Assembly (NCBI RefSeq): GCF_022376445.1
Contig: NW_025955290.1
Span: forward strand, 1-44,476
Direction: 5' to 3'
DNA: 44,476 nt
DNA from: Fomitopsis serialis
Lineage: Eukaryota > Basidiomycota > Agaricomycetes > Polyporales > Fomitopsidaceae
The notes under the pieces were generated by a model. It saw nothing but the letters and a program-made list of their open reading frames with translations, did no database searches and had not been told where the DNA came from. Made by a program: the position numbers and the translations under genes. This document shows positions 32,795 to 44,000 of the stretch, in pieces; the first letter of the stretch is position 1; the number at the start of each line of letters is the position of its first letter.

Positions 32795-34286
32795 TCATCG
32801 CCACTGACGGTCGGTCGCACCTTTCGGTGTATGGAAGAGCTTCTTATATCCGATGTTCTTCTCTTCCTGGCGCTGGGTCACGTCGCGCTGAGCGGAGCGA
32901 CTTCGCCAGTCAGAAGAATGGTCCGCGGTTGACCGTGCAGCAGGCATCTGCGGATTTCTGCTGCCAATGGGTGCTAGTGTGGACTCCGAACGTTGGTTCG
33001 AATGGACGCGTGGGCATGCACCTGTTGCAGATCGCGATGAGCATTAGCGCTACGCCTCCCCGCCAAGAGGTGAAGCAATCATACTTACCTGAGCCGTGGC
33101 CTTGGAGGACTCTGTCGTAGTTCGAGCGGATCGCGTCATATTGACGCTCCCAAACAGGCGTGAATAGCTCCACTACGTAGGTGAGGATCGCCTGTCCAGC
33201 AACGGCCTCGGACAGGTGAGGGAGGGCTATCGTATCGACGTCGCCGATTGCTGTAGAGACTTGGTGAGTATGCAATGTCGCTATCACCGGGTAGAGTGTG
33301 GCTCACCTGTTTTATTAAAGTAACAGATGATTGCGCGGATGTGATCCAAGTGCAGATGTTTGACGTCGGCGTTCGCTTTGTAGCTTTGACAGACTATGTA
33401 GGCAAATGAAGTCTTCGCCTGGTAGCGCGGTTTGACGGCGTAGACGGAATCGAATGAATCCCGAAGGATCGCGATGATGTCGATCACCCAGTCAAAAGGG
33501 CGCATCCACAACGAGAGGACGAGAGTGCCGCCGGCAGCAATGTGCTCGAGGGCGACCAGGAGCTGCGCATACACCAGGCCAGTTTTTTTGGTCCGTGGCA
33601 CGGTGCCTTCTGCTAGCATGATAGCGGCGTTGGCTATGACTAGGTCAAAGCCTGCGGGCGGGATATGCTCTGAAAGTTGATGTCATTTCAGTGTCGCGCA
33701 CAAATGGTGTTCCATGCATACCAGTAGTATCCCAATTGATTGAGGTTGATTGCCCCCTAGCGATCGAGCAAACATCCTCTTCGTACACTGAGAACCGGGG
33801 TGCAAGGGACTGAAGACTGCCCTGCACCGAGATGCCAGGTATACTGGCACTCGGAGGCAAGGTAATCCCCACTCCGTGCATGAGTGTGTTCTGCAAAAGC
33901 CAGGTGGCGAATCCACCCGGGGCGCAGCCGAGGTCGAGGAAGTGGCGGGCCTGGTCCAAGACCTGGCGGAATGCAGGGTAACGGTTAGTGGTGATTTTAA
34001 CAATCTCTTGAAAAGCTTTATTGAAGTCTTCTAGGTCGGAGGGGGTGGCGGTCCGGCTCCGGTTAAGGCGGGCGAGTTCGGCGTAGGTGCGGTCGACGGT
34101 GTCGTGAAGGCGGTAGAGCTCCTTCAGCACCAGGAGACGGCGGAGGGCGGGCGACGCATTGAAGAAGGGGAGTTCGAAATTAGATAATTTCGAGGTAATA
34201 AGGATGGGGCTATCATTCAGTACGCAGTCGATTTGGGCGTCGACGTCGGCGATCGTCTTGAAGCGAGAGACGGTGTCACGATCCAT
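32795..34286 (-). CDS. FtsJ-like SAM-dependent methyltransferase, copy 2
   Basis: Exons 34286-33722, 33669-33307, 33259-33089 and 33021-32795 (TGA); 441 residues. Intron positions and phases (all phase 1) match copies 1 and 3. Motif I at residues 116-125 is FLDLGCAPGG, fully intact, followed by GVGITLPP, GFDLVIANAAIML, YAQLLVALEHIAAGGTLVLS and KPRYQAKTSFAYIVC. The last exon encodes a Gln/Arg/Ser-rich tail unrelated to that of copy 1. The acceptor at 33260 has an in-frame alternative nine bases on (exon from 33250). It is probably the best-preserved enzyme core of the three. Methyl transfer to RNA is a fold-based expectation; the lysine expected in the GG-x-x-x-K strand of RrmJ is missing here too. 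Confidence 0.87.
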
Positions 34287-34344
34287 GGCGGAAGAGGAGA
34301 GTGCTAGTGGTTGGGCTGCAGACTCATGTCACTCAGCTGCAATT

Positions 34345-34440
34345 GTTTATATTCTCTCAGGTCGAGAGCACGAGGCGGTGCAGAGTCATCGCCTTTACAG
34401 TGCTATGTCGATATTGGTACCCTAACATGAGGCTAGGACA
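34345..34440 (-). promoter_or_regulatory. Conserved promoter block and TATA box of FtsJ-like copy 2
   Basis: On the minus strand TGTCCTAGCCTCATGTTAGG (from 34440) matches the block upstream of copies 1 and 3, and GAATATAAAC near 34354 gives a TATA box about 65 nt before the start codon. Further upstream, an accACyGAGTG stretch is shared with copy 3. Confidence 0.65.
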
Positions 34441-36604
34441 GTAGAGATTTCAGACGTATACCGTTCACTCGGTGGTAAACCCCAGGACAGCAGATGCTAT
34501 GCATGTATGAGCTGCGGCACTCGGTTCTCTAGTGAACAATTTTCATTTGACGAATGAAATACCTGATTGGTACTACACATCACCACGACTCGAGCTTCGT
34601 CCACCTATACTTAGACAATCCACCTACCACCGGATCGGCTCCTGTCAGACAGCCGTCCGTAGCCCGATGGCAGTCCACTCATAGTGTCCTAGCAGCTACA
34701 GAAGCCATAGATGAATGAGGCTCGCTCCAGCTTTCGGACGCAGAGCGATGCGCCTGAGGCCACTGCGAGCAACTGTGGAATTGGAATAAGCCAAGAAGAG
34801 GGCACTATAATCACGGTACTCACTGAAGCCTATTTGACGAGTATGACTCGATGCAATGTGAGCTTCTATACTGCGGCAGAAGACGTATATGACTCGACGT
34901 AGTAGTGTATCTGGCTCTCAGATGGTGGTAGAAACCAGCCATCGACGAAGTTGATGCTGTCGCATACGAAGATACTCCGAGACGTGGGGAGTAGACATAC
35001 TGATCCGGAGGATGAATTAAATTGCGCACCATCGGCAGCGATTTGAGTCATAGTACAGTGGGCTTCTCTGAGACCTGTACCGCATGTGATAGGAGCCCTG
35101 CTACTTCGTTTAACGCAATGCACGCTGCGCTATCTTCTTGCAAAGTGGACTGATGCTGTGTACCGCGCGCAGACCTGTCCCACCAACCATCTGGCTGCGT
35201 GGACTATACGCGGATCAATCGTGGCCATGGGTCATGACTCTACACTGCCCGAGCGGCGTCCGACAAGCTTCTTCCACGAGCTTTGCCAAATTTACCCACG
35301 CACAGCATGCCCCAGTACAGTATCTACATACCTTTAGGACAGGTCGACTGGGTCCAAAGAGGCCTCTCGAGGGCCCGTAGAAACTCCGCCGGCGCCCTCA
35401 GACTGCGGTGCGGTGGGGCTTATTCGATACGCTGCGCCGCAGACCGGATGTACAGAAGCACAGTATACCCGTGTCTTGAGAGCGTAGCATAGTCTGCTGA
35501 ATGCAACATTGAAAGGCACCACAGAATCTGCCAGGCATCAATGTCTACGAGGTGAGTAGGGCCTTCGCCTAGCATTGAATGCAGTTCACACGTACCTCGA
35601 CATTTCCTGATCATCGTCTCCAAGCTTGTTTTATCCGTATGAACTGTGATTCGTAGCCGTAGAGTGACAGCTAACTTACTAGTGAGCGAACGAGAAGAAT
35701 TGAAGTGCAATCGCTGGACCCTGCCGGACCTCTCAGTCGCCGATTATGTGACGGACCTCTCGACGACAAGGAATTGACCTATAATAGGCGTACAGAAGCC
35801 AGACACGACTGTTAGAGATAATAGCAGGATAATAGTGTGTGTTTTTTCGGCTGCACAAGTATGGTTGGTGTGTGATTCATGAAGCATGGTGGTGGTTGTG
35901 TGCGAAACCCGTGCGTGACAGCGCTAGCTGAAGCGCTGACCAGCCACCGACGCGACCTCTGGCAGTGGATGCGACTCGGTTCGAGGACGTTCGCGTCCCT
36001 CAATATTGACTTGGCGTCCTGGCCACACCCTGCTCCTCCAACGGCGTTATCGAACGTCTAGGTGAGAGAAATTCTTGTCGCGACATTGAATCCCTTAACC
36101 ACGACACGCCTGGTGTTCATTCGCCTGCAAGTGACTACGCAACCATCGTCTCGTTTGTGCTATAACGAAGGTTCTTGTCCCCCCTTGTACACGCTTCTTA
36201 TGTGCAAGCACGTGTTGACGGTAACGGAGGTAGACCACCACTCGAATTTGACTCGCACAACATCAATACACTCCAGGAGTGCGTACATATGTACAACTGA
36301 CAATCGATATCTGACCCTCATCCTATCATACACACGGATAGGTCAAAACAAGAAAAACGCGACAGCAAAGTTATCTGGAAAGCAAACCGGGAATTGCGCG
36401 ACGAAACAAAGCGAAGAAAGCAAATGGAAAGCAGAGTGCGTAGGGAACTACACGGAGTGTTGTACAATGCCAGGGCGTGGAACATGGGCCAAATGGTGCT
36501 AGCGCGGTTTTGCTGCATGGTGAGTGAATTGTCTGTCAGCGGACCGAATCAGAGGCTTACGAAGATCAGTTCCGTTCCATTCGCTCAAGGCCAGGTCGGA
36601 TATC
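34441..36604. other. Gene-poor stretch between FtsJ-like copies 2 and 3
   Basis: No protein gene is supported on either strand. The first part is homologous to the far promoter of copy 3. The right end is the 3' flank of copy 3. Several short frames are present without domain or splice support. Confidence 0.4.
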
Positions 36605-37874
36605 TCAGACGCCACCTGGAAAGTCAAACCAATGGTCAGTACCACCGCGTCACCCTATTGAATGACGAGCGAAAGTCGTACTGACCTCCATATGCCTGTC
36701 TGAGCATTTCCTGGTAGTGCCCGTAGATGGCATTGTGCTGCCGTTCCCATATGCGCGCGAAGAGCTCCAACACGAATGGTTGCTGGGAACTGAGGATGCC
36801 TTTGTCCGAATCACTAGAAAGGCGCGGGCACGTTCCGCCAGCATTGGCAGTGCCCGCTTTTGCCACAGGATCCACGTTAGTGGGACACGCTATTCTCAAG
36901 AAAGCATGTACGCTCTTACTGGTACGGTTCTGATCTATGATCGCTTTGTGTAGGCGCCTCGAACCTTCAGAGGCCCCATAGTGGCGACACACGACGTAGG
37001 CGATCGACCTCCTCGTCTGATCGACTGGCTCGAGGTTAACAGCCGTGATAGACCCCGGCCCCTCGAACGACTGCCTCAGGACGGCAATGATATCGAGGAC
37101 CCAGACGAGCGGCCGCGTCGGGAGACTGATGATCAGCGTACCATCGACGGCGATGTGCTGCAGCGCCACTACCAGCTGTGCGTATACCAAGTGGACATAA
37201 TCGTCCCACGGCGCGACATCCTCGGGCAGCGCCATGGAGGCGTTTGCAAGGACGAGGTCAAAGCCTCTGCTCGGGATATGTCCTTTGGCGGAGGGGGATG
37301 AGCCCGGACACTTCGACAGTATCTGGCACGTACCGATACTCGCTCGTCCATCAGCGATGCGGGATATATCCTCAGTGCACTCATGGAACCGCTCACGGAA
37401 CCAGGGGTCAGCCTGCGACGGGGTGCCTGAGGCTCCCGGGCGCAGAGTGATCCCCACTCCATGTGCATCCTCATTCGTGCGCAGCAGCCAGGAGGAAACG
37501 CCGCGCGGGGTGTAGTCTAGGTCGAGGAAGTGACGAGTCTGCCAGCGGGGTGTGCTGTCGGTGATCTCTTTGTATGCCTTGTCAAAGCCGTATAGGTGCG
37601 GCGACGAAGGCTCGTTCGGGCGAGTCGCTTGGTTATGCTGACTCTGCAGAGTATAGGTGCGGTCGACGGCGTCGAGGCGGTTGAGGTGATACGATTCCCT
37701 CAGTACCAGGAGACGGCGGAAGGTAGAAGTGGGTGTCGCATTGAAGAACGATAGCTCGGAGGGGGAAAGCCTCGAGGCGATGCCGTCGGGGCCGTGAGGA
37801 TCGTTCAGTATGTCGTTCATCGCCATCTGGACTTCATTCATCGTCGTGAAGCGGGAGACGGTTTGGCGACTCAT
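36605..37874 (-). CDS. FtsJ-like methyltransferase homologue, copy 3 (degenerate SAM site)
   Basis: Exons 37874-37334, 37282-36920, 36856-36686 and 36615-36605 (TGA); 361 residues. The three intron positions match the paralogues; the unspliced frame also stays open, hiding the introns. Motif I, which is FLDLG(C/F)APGG in the paralogues, has become FLDLDYTPRG at residues 116-125, losing two glycines that contact SAM. The KPR-x-x-AK segment has become NLEPVDQTRR, and the conserved GG before TLIISL is VDG. The fourth exon stops after three codons, so the charged tail is lost. The reading frame is otherwise free of stops, suggesting a pseudoenzyme or a very recent decay product rather than an old pseudogene. 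Confidence 0.75.
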
Positions 37875-37930
37875 GAGTGCTGGAGTGAATGAGGTGAGTG
37901 GGGATGGAGCTAGAGCCTCAGACAGAGCTG

Positions 37931-38019
37931 ATTTTTATGCTCGTCCAGGTCGAGGTAGGATGCATAGTTATTGTTCCTCACTGCGGACACTACCGCAACC
38001 ACATCGCGAGGCTAGGACA
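37931..38019 (-). promoter_or_regulatory. Conserved promoter block and TATA box of FtsJ-like copy 3
   Basis: Minus-strand TGTCCTAGCCTCGCGATGTG from 38019, continuing GTTGCGGTAG as in copy 1, and GCATAAAAATCAG near 37940, about 62 nt before the start codon. The promoter thus remains well conserved although the coding region has lost key residues. Confidence 0.65.
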
Positions 38020-39287
38020 GCATAGATTCCAATAGACAGCGCCCACTCAGTGGTGGACCGCGGAGAGCCCAGTTGGGTGAACAGCCGCTGCGATGCTCGG
38101 TTCGAGCTAATATCACTTCAGCATGATGATCGAGGCACTGACTCACATTTCAAGCAACGCGGCGACTCGAGGCGCAGAGTGGTTCGTCTCCATTGCCTGA
38201 GATGACTACTAGGCTGCCGAGACAACATGGTGGACCTCAGGTACTGGGCAGCCGTGATCCTATGATGCCGGGTGCTTCTAGAGTCCTATAGAACGTCCAC
38301 CTATCGCTGAGGAACCACGGTGAGCTTGCGCCCTCATGAACCACTTGCGCCTGCAGGGGGCCGGCCTCCGACGCCCCAATAGCTATCCGGTCTCCGAGGC
38401 TACGATGTACCTGCTAGAACACGGCTCGCCGCAATGGGCCTTTCTGCTAGTATCTCTGGAGCCTTGTCTCCAATGATGGCGAAGGTGTGTTGCCCGCTGC
38501 CGGCGGGCGCTTCTTTCCATTGCTGACTCTTGCCCCAGATGCACCGACAGTTCACCGCATTGCTATGCATAAGTACTACAATTCGTCCTCTCCCGGTGTC
38601 CTTCTCGAGTTCGTTACCCACCTGGTCCGGCGGTGATGTGGACGTCCACGATGTGTACCGCGCACCGAGTCGGCGGCGGAGCCGCTGAAGACTCATCTGT
38701 CGACCAATGCACCAAGAACCTCGCCTTTTCCGTCTCCACACTGACGAGGTTCCTCTGAAACCGCATACACCACTGTGTGGGCGCGACCGAGTGGTGGGGC
38801 CATCATGACCGTGCGTTGATGGACGTAATACTTACCTCGAGCACGCGTACGAGACGGGTACAGTGATACCTGGCCTCGAACACAAGGTTGTTCGACGCGT
38901 TACATCGGCGGACTGTGCTGTGCTCGAACGAACTATCGGGAAGGCGCGAGGGCGTGTACATGGGGCGATTTGAATACTGCCTGTATCGCCTCCGATACTC
39001 CTAGCCATGCGCTTGTACCGTTGTGTACTTGGGCGATTGGATGTAGCTACGCATGACGTGGCACACGGAACGTCACGAATCGTTGGAACTAGCATATACG
39101 CACTGGATACAAGTACAGACAAATCGACAAGCAGGGAGTGACCAGACAGGAGTCCGAAAGCGCGACACGAAACATTTTGTGATGAGCGAAACTGTATTGG
39201 ACTACCTCAAGCTTCCGCGACGTTTTGAATAGTCCATAGACCGCGCCGCAGAGAGCGCGGCAACCCTGCAGCATGAGGACCCACTCT
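38020..39287. other. Gene-poor stretch upstream of FtsJ-like copy 3
   Basis: No supported gene. The minus frame at 38400-38741 and the plus frames opposite it lack domain and splice evidence. The right end is the 3' flank of MYND gene B. Confidence 0.4.
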
Positions 39288-40128
39288 CTACGGCCACACC
39301 CACTTGACCGTCTTCGGCGTCTTGCAGAACGCCTTATGCTCGCGCCAGTGGTTCTTCTGGCACTCAACGGAACAGTACCTGACAGTAAGTATTCAGTGGA
39401 GCTCACACAGCATACACGCACAAAATCATCCACCGACCTCGTCAAATCACACCCACTACACTTTTTCGTGGGCACGTCCACCGTTTCCTCGCGCTGGCAC
39501 CCAGCGCAGACGGCCATGGGCGGGAAGTCGAGCGGGTTCTCGCGCGGGCCAGGCGGCTGCGGCGGACGGCCGGTCATGCTTGCCATCTGGATGTGCGCTG
39601 AACGCAGCTGCGCGGCGCACGGGCCCGTGCTGGGGTCGCAGACGAAGTGGAACTGTAGTGGCGATTACGGGCGGGTGAGCATGGAGACTGATGGAGTGAG
39701 GGGGGCAGGAGAGGTTGCGGGGATCGGGACGTACGTAGAGGTTCGAGCGGGGCGGCTTGAGGTGCGACCAGCTCGCCGCGTCCTGCTGGGACATCCGCGC
39801 TGGTTTGTCTGGTTGGCACATGCTTTGAGTCTCTGAAACGCGTCATATCACGCCGAGGACACGCACCGCAGAACTCGCAGTGCCACTTCTGCGTGTGCTT
39901 GATGCTGGCGTAGTTGAGCCCGACAAACTCGCGCGCATAGCTATCGATCTCTGGCGGGCGCATGCCTGCGCGGGGCAGCTTGAGACGAATATCGACCTCG
40001 GCGCGCCTCTGGTCTTGACCAAAGCGATCGTCGGATGAGGAGTCGCCCTTCGCCGACCCGTAGAGGATCAGGAGGAGATGGAGGTAATCCGGCCCATCTG
40101 GCAGCGTCCCGGCCGTCTTTGCAGACAT
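39288..40128 (-). CDS. MYND zinc-finger protein, paralogue B
   Basis: Exons 40128-39867, 39808-39735, 39652-39438 and 39378-39288 (TAG); introns 58, 82 and 59 nt; 213 residues. It has the same order as paralogue A: LPDGPDYLHLLL, SSDDRFGQDQRRAEVDIRLK, HTQKWHCEFC, MSQQDAASW, FVCDPSTGPC, then the MYND finger CAGCQREETVDVPTKKCSGC followed by YCSVECQKNHWREHKAFC and the identical end VKWVWP. All finger ligands are present. The conserved CEFC and CDP...GPC boxes upstream may bind another zinc, an inference from Cys spacing. It diverges from the exporter gene to its right. No enzymatic domain is visible. Confidence 0.88.
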
Positions 40129-41074
40129 GTTACGACGTTTTTCGAAGTGGATTTGCAGCCAAGTCACGGCGAGTATGTAGATGAGCTGGGGTGTCGAGGC
40201 GGTATGGATTTAAGCGCCAACGTTGTGTGGCCACCGTTCGTTTTTTGGGGAAGGTTGAGATCGACACGGAGTTTGCCGCTCCGTGTACGTACGCGTCGGC
40301 TTCTTTGTTTCACACCGGCTTGCTTCATCTAGGCAGCGTCTGGAGCTAACCAAATCGACTCGACAGAGGATCTGACGTTGACAGGTAATTAACGGACGTC
40401 GTGCACTCGACGCGTCATAATACTTGCCTTTTAAGGAGAAGCACCTTCCAAATCCGTCAGACGGTACTGCAGTGTGACGTCTCCTTCGTCTCGTACTCAT
40501 TTCGCACTCCGCCGCGGCTTCTGAAGGGCTCCACTTTCTCTCATTATAAAAGGGCTGTCCTGCGCTTTCACTTCTGCTACCTTTCCCTCCTCCCTTTGCG
40601 CCAAGCCGTCCATTACTGCAAGACCAAGTGAGGCGAGAATCGCAATGCAACAAGTACTCGGACTCCTTCGGAGTCGCTCCTTCACCCAAAATCCGGACAA
40701 AGATCTAGGAGAGTTGTCCGGATCCTACTAAGACCTGTTTGTACATGCAGATTCGATTGAACAGGACGTTCTTGAGAGGCGCTGCCACCCGGAAGGGCGA
40801 TTCCAGGCCTTTACGCGTCTACGCATTAGACTGGATGACGCGTCTGAGGTGAGTACGCAGCTTCAACACTTCGGCGATTCCAAAATATCATTCGCGTCTC
40901 AGATCTCAGAGACCGAGCGCGTTGAATCTTGGTTGATCCTGACCTCGGGGGCAACGTCAGCAGAAATGACACGCGTGTCGCGGTCGCCCCGACGCGCGCC
41001 TGTCGCTCTCCAGCGTCAGCCACAACGATCATAACCGGCAGGCACCATGCTTCCCCTCTTCGCTTTCCCCAACC
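40129..41074. other. Divergent intergenic region, MYND B / exporter
   Basis: Holds the 5' flanks of both genes. A GC-rich ACGCGTGTCGCGGTCG patch at about 40970-40985 has MCB-like ACGCGT content, similar in composition to the hairpin region upstream of MYND gene A. No gene is supported. Confidence 0.4.
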
Positions 41075-44000
41075 ATGGCCCCAGCCGTCGACGAAAAACG
41101 CGAAGAGGTGACCCCGGAGTCGCCTCGCAAGACCTGGAACGTGCCGCCATGGATCTCGTCGAACATACGCTCAAAGAAGAGCTGGAAGATGCTTGTTAGG
41201 TGCTGGGTCGCGTCCTGGGTCGCGTTCATCCTCCTCCTGCCGCATGCGTCCTTGACGACGCTTGGGAACACGTACGTATAACTTGTTCCACGACCATGAA
41301 AATGCTTTCTAAAGTGGTGGACCCACAGAGCGTTCTTCGTTCTCCTGGCCAGTCTGATGGTGCCGCCGAACATGCCCCTGCAACTCTTTGTTTTTGTGAG
41401 CGAGCTGAATGCGCATGCTTTGGTCAGACTCCCCTTACCGTGTTGTGATAGGCTCTCTTGATGATTATTATTGGCCTGTGTCTTGGATGGGCTCTTGGTG
41501 CGGCGGGGATGGCTGCAGCGCTCGCGGCGCGCAACCAGGTTTTGTTGAAGTCGGAGCTAGAGAAAGTCGAGCAGAGGTGCGTCAGTCCCCCTCTACAGCA
41601 TTGTGTCAGTTCACTTATATGCCGTCGTTGCGGCGCGTAGTGTCGCGGGCCTGGCCAACCCTGACGCGCTCTTCCAGGCCAGCATCTTCGAGGGCGCGTT
41701 CCTCGATACTCGTTCGTCTGTCCTCTTTGGTGTCTTCCTCGCCATCGCTATCTTTATTCTCTCTCTCCTGCGTGCGTACGCTCCGAGGCTAACGATCATG
41801 TCCGTCTTCGGCATGATCGCCGTGGACATTTATTGCGTGAGTGTCATATATCTCTGTCAGTCGCACGCACGTACGGAGACGCGCCTATTCGCTGTTGGCA
41901 AGAGGGAGAGTGCGCGCGGCTTGTCTTCTCCGAGGCAAGGTGTTCAGGAAGCAAGCCTCTCCGGCGCCCGAGATGCAGCCATTTATCCCAACTTGACATT
42001 CGTTCAGAGGACAATTTTGCTGACATCGCTTCGATAGAGCTATGGGCCGCTCTTTCCTTTTGCGCAATACACAATCTTGACCTCGCTGCTCATCTCCCTT
42101 GCGTGCTACATGGCCATCGGGCTCGTGGTCATCATATTCGTCTTCCCGGAGACTCTGAATCACGCTACCCTCACAACGGTCACGACCGTACTCGACACGA
42201 TCGAGGGCGTCATCAAGCTACAGGAAGAGGTCCTATCCATTAGCTCGCTGCCGAGTGATTCATCGTATGATGAAACTGGAAAGGGACCGACAGAACAATC
42301 TCTAGCCAACGCACTTGCGGAGGGCGGTCCGCTTCTCACCAAGTTAGCAGGTGCTCGCGACGCGATGCTGGGTCTAGCGAAAGGATGTAGGGCAGCTTCC
42401 CTTCGTGAACCTCGAATGAGCGCTGACGATTTCGGCAGTGGGTGCGCAGCTACCGATGCTTAATCTCGAGTTCAGCTGGGGCAAGTGGAGTGGAGACGAC
42501 ATCAAAGCACTCGAAAAGCCAATGGCTGGTGTCGTTGGACGTGTCGGTACGTGCGTGGTGCCTCTTTCTCGAACGCAGACTAATATCCCTTTAGCGGCAC
42601 TGCAGGGATTCGCGAGGATCCTTGGCCGGACATTGCGTCAACGCCCACCTTCAACATCCCCCTCACGCGTATCGACCCACGACGGGTCTACCGAGTCGAC
42701 GGACGCCAGTATCAGGGACTCCATTATGGGTGACACCCAGCTCTTCCGAGACCTCCGCGGACCGAAGAACCACTACACCCCTGACGCTGTCCCCCTTTCC
42801 GAGCTCATCCCGATCCTACATTCGTGCACGGCGCCTCTTCGTACCGCCGTCGTCGAAGCGCTCTCCGCCGTACGCGCCGTGTTCGACTCGGTCAACACCC
42901 GGCGATACAAGCGCGGAAGCACCGAGCACCTGGACGAGACCCTCGTCACGCTCGACGCTGCTACCGCAAACCTCACCCGCGCCCTCGACGCGTTCCGCAC
43001 GACGGACCGGTTGGCGTTGCTAGAGCCGTTCGCATCGTTTCTCAATCCGAGCGCCGAGCAGGAACTACCGAAGGCGGGCTCGACGCCCTTCCGCTCGCTG
43101 TTCATCGCGTATGTGTTTGCTTCGAACCTTGTGTCTGTCGGCGGTGCGGTGCGGGTCTTGGCAGAGGGCGTGGCTCGCACTGCGAAGAGTCGAAGGCGGA
43201 ATCACTTGTGGGGCCCGGGTGCGATCGCGCTCGGAAAAGTGCTGGGGCGGCGTCGGAGGGGCGAGAGAGGCGGCGCGAATAACGAGTTGGGCGGACAAGG
43301 TGCTCTTGGGGAAGCTCCGCAGGGACCCGCGGGAGGGGACTGGGAGAGGGAGGAAGAGGTGTACCGTAAGTTGCTATCGATGGAATCGAACACGAGCGAC
43401 AAATGAGTTGATGTATTGGGATTGAAGGCAGAGACCCGGACGGTCGACCTCCCAGCAATCCGGGTCAGCATGTCATGAATGCAATCCATCGCATGTGGCT
43501 GTGGGCGCAAACTCCTGAGGCGTTGGTGAGTATTTGCTCGTTTGGGCAGAAGCTATGAGCTCATGTTCCCGTAGTTCGCTTTCAAGATGGTGTTCATCAC
43601 CATTGCCCTCTGGATCCCTGCGGTCTGCCGCAGTAGTGCGCGTGAGTGCCGTCCCAGTACTCCGCACTTGATCCTCACGCTGATGGGGCTCGTGTGTAGA
43701 TTTCATTTATGCACAGAAAGGCTTATGGTATGTCGGTTTCATCAAGTGCCAGACGTATCGCTGAACATAACGGCAGGGCTTTGATCATGGCACAAACTAC
43801 GCTTAACATCTACGCTGCGGACCAGATCTTCAAGTGCGTCTCCTTGACTTAGTAGATCCTTGATCCAATGCAGTGACTGACCGTAAGACGTTTAGCATAT
43901 TTGCGCGAGTCCTCGGTACATTCGTCGGTCTCGTTCTTGGGCTGCTATCATGGTACATAGGTGGGCGTGCATGCCTGAGTGAGCATGGAAGCGGCATTGA

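Noticed and set aside
38400..38741. Possible FunK1-type kinase fragment
   Set aside because: A few residues recalled the family, but no catalytic or invariant motif could be aligned.
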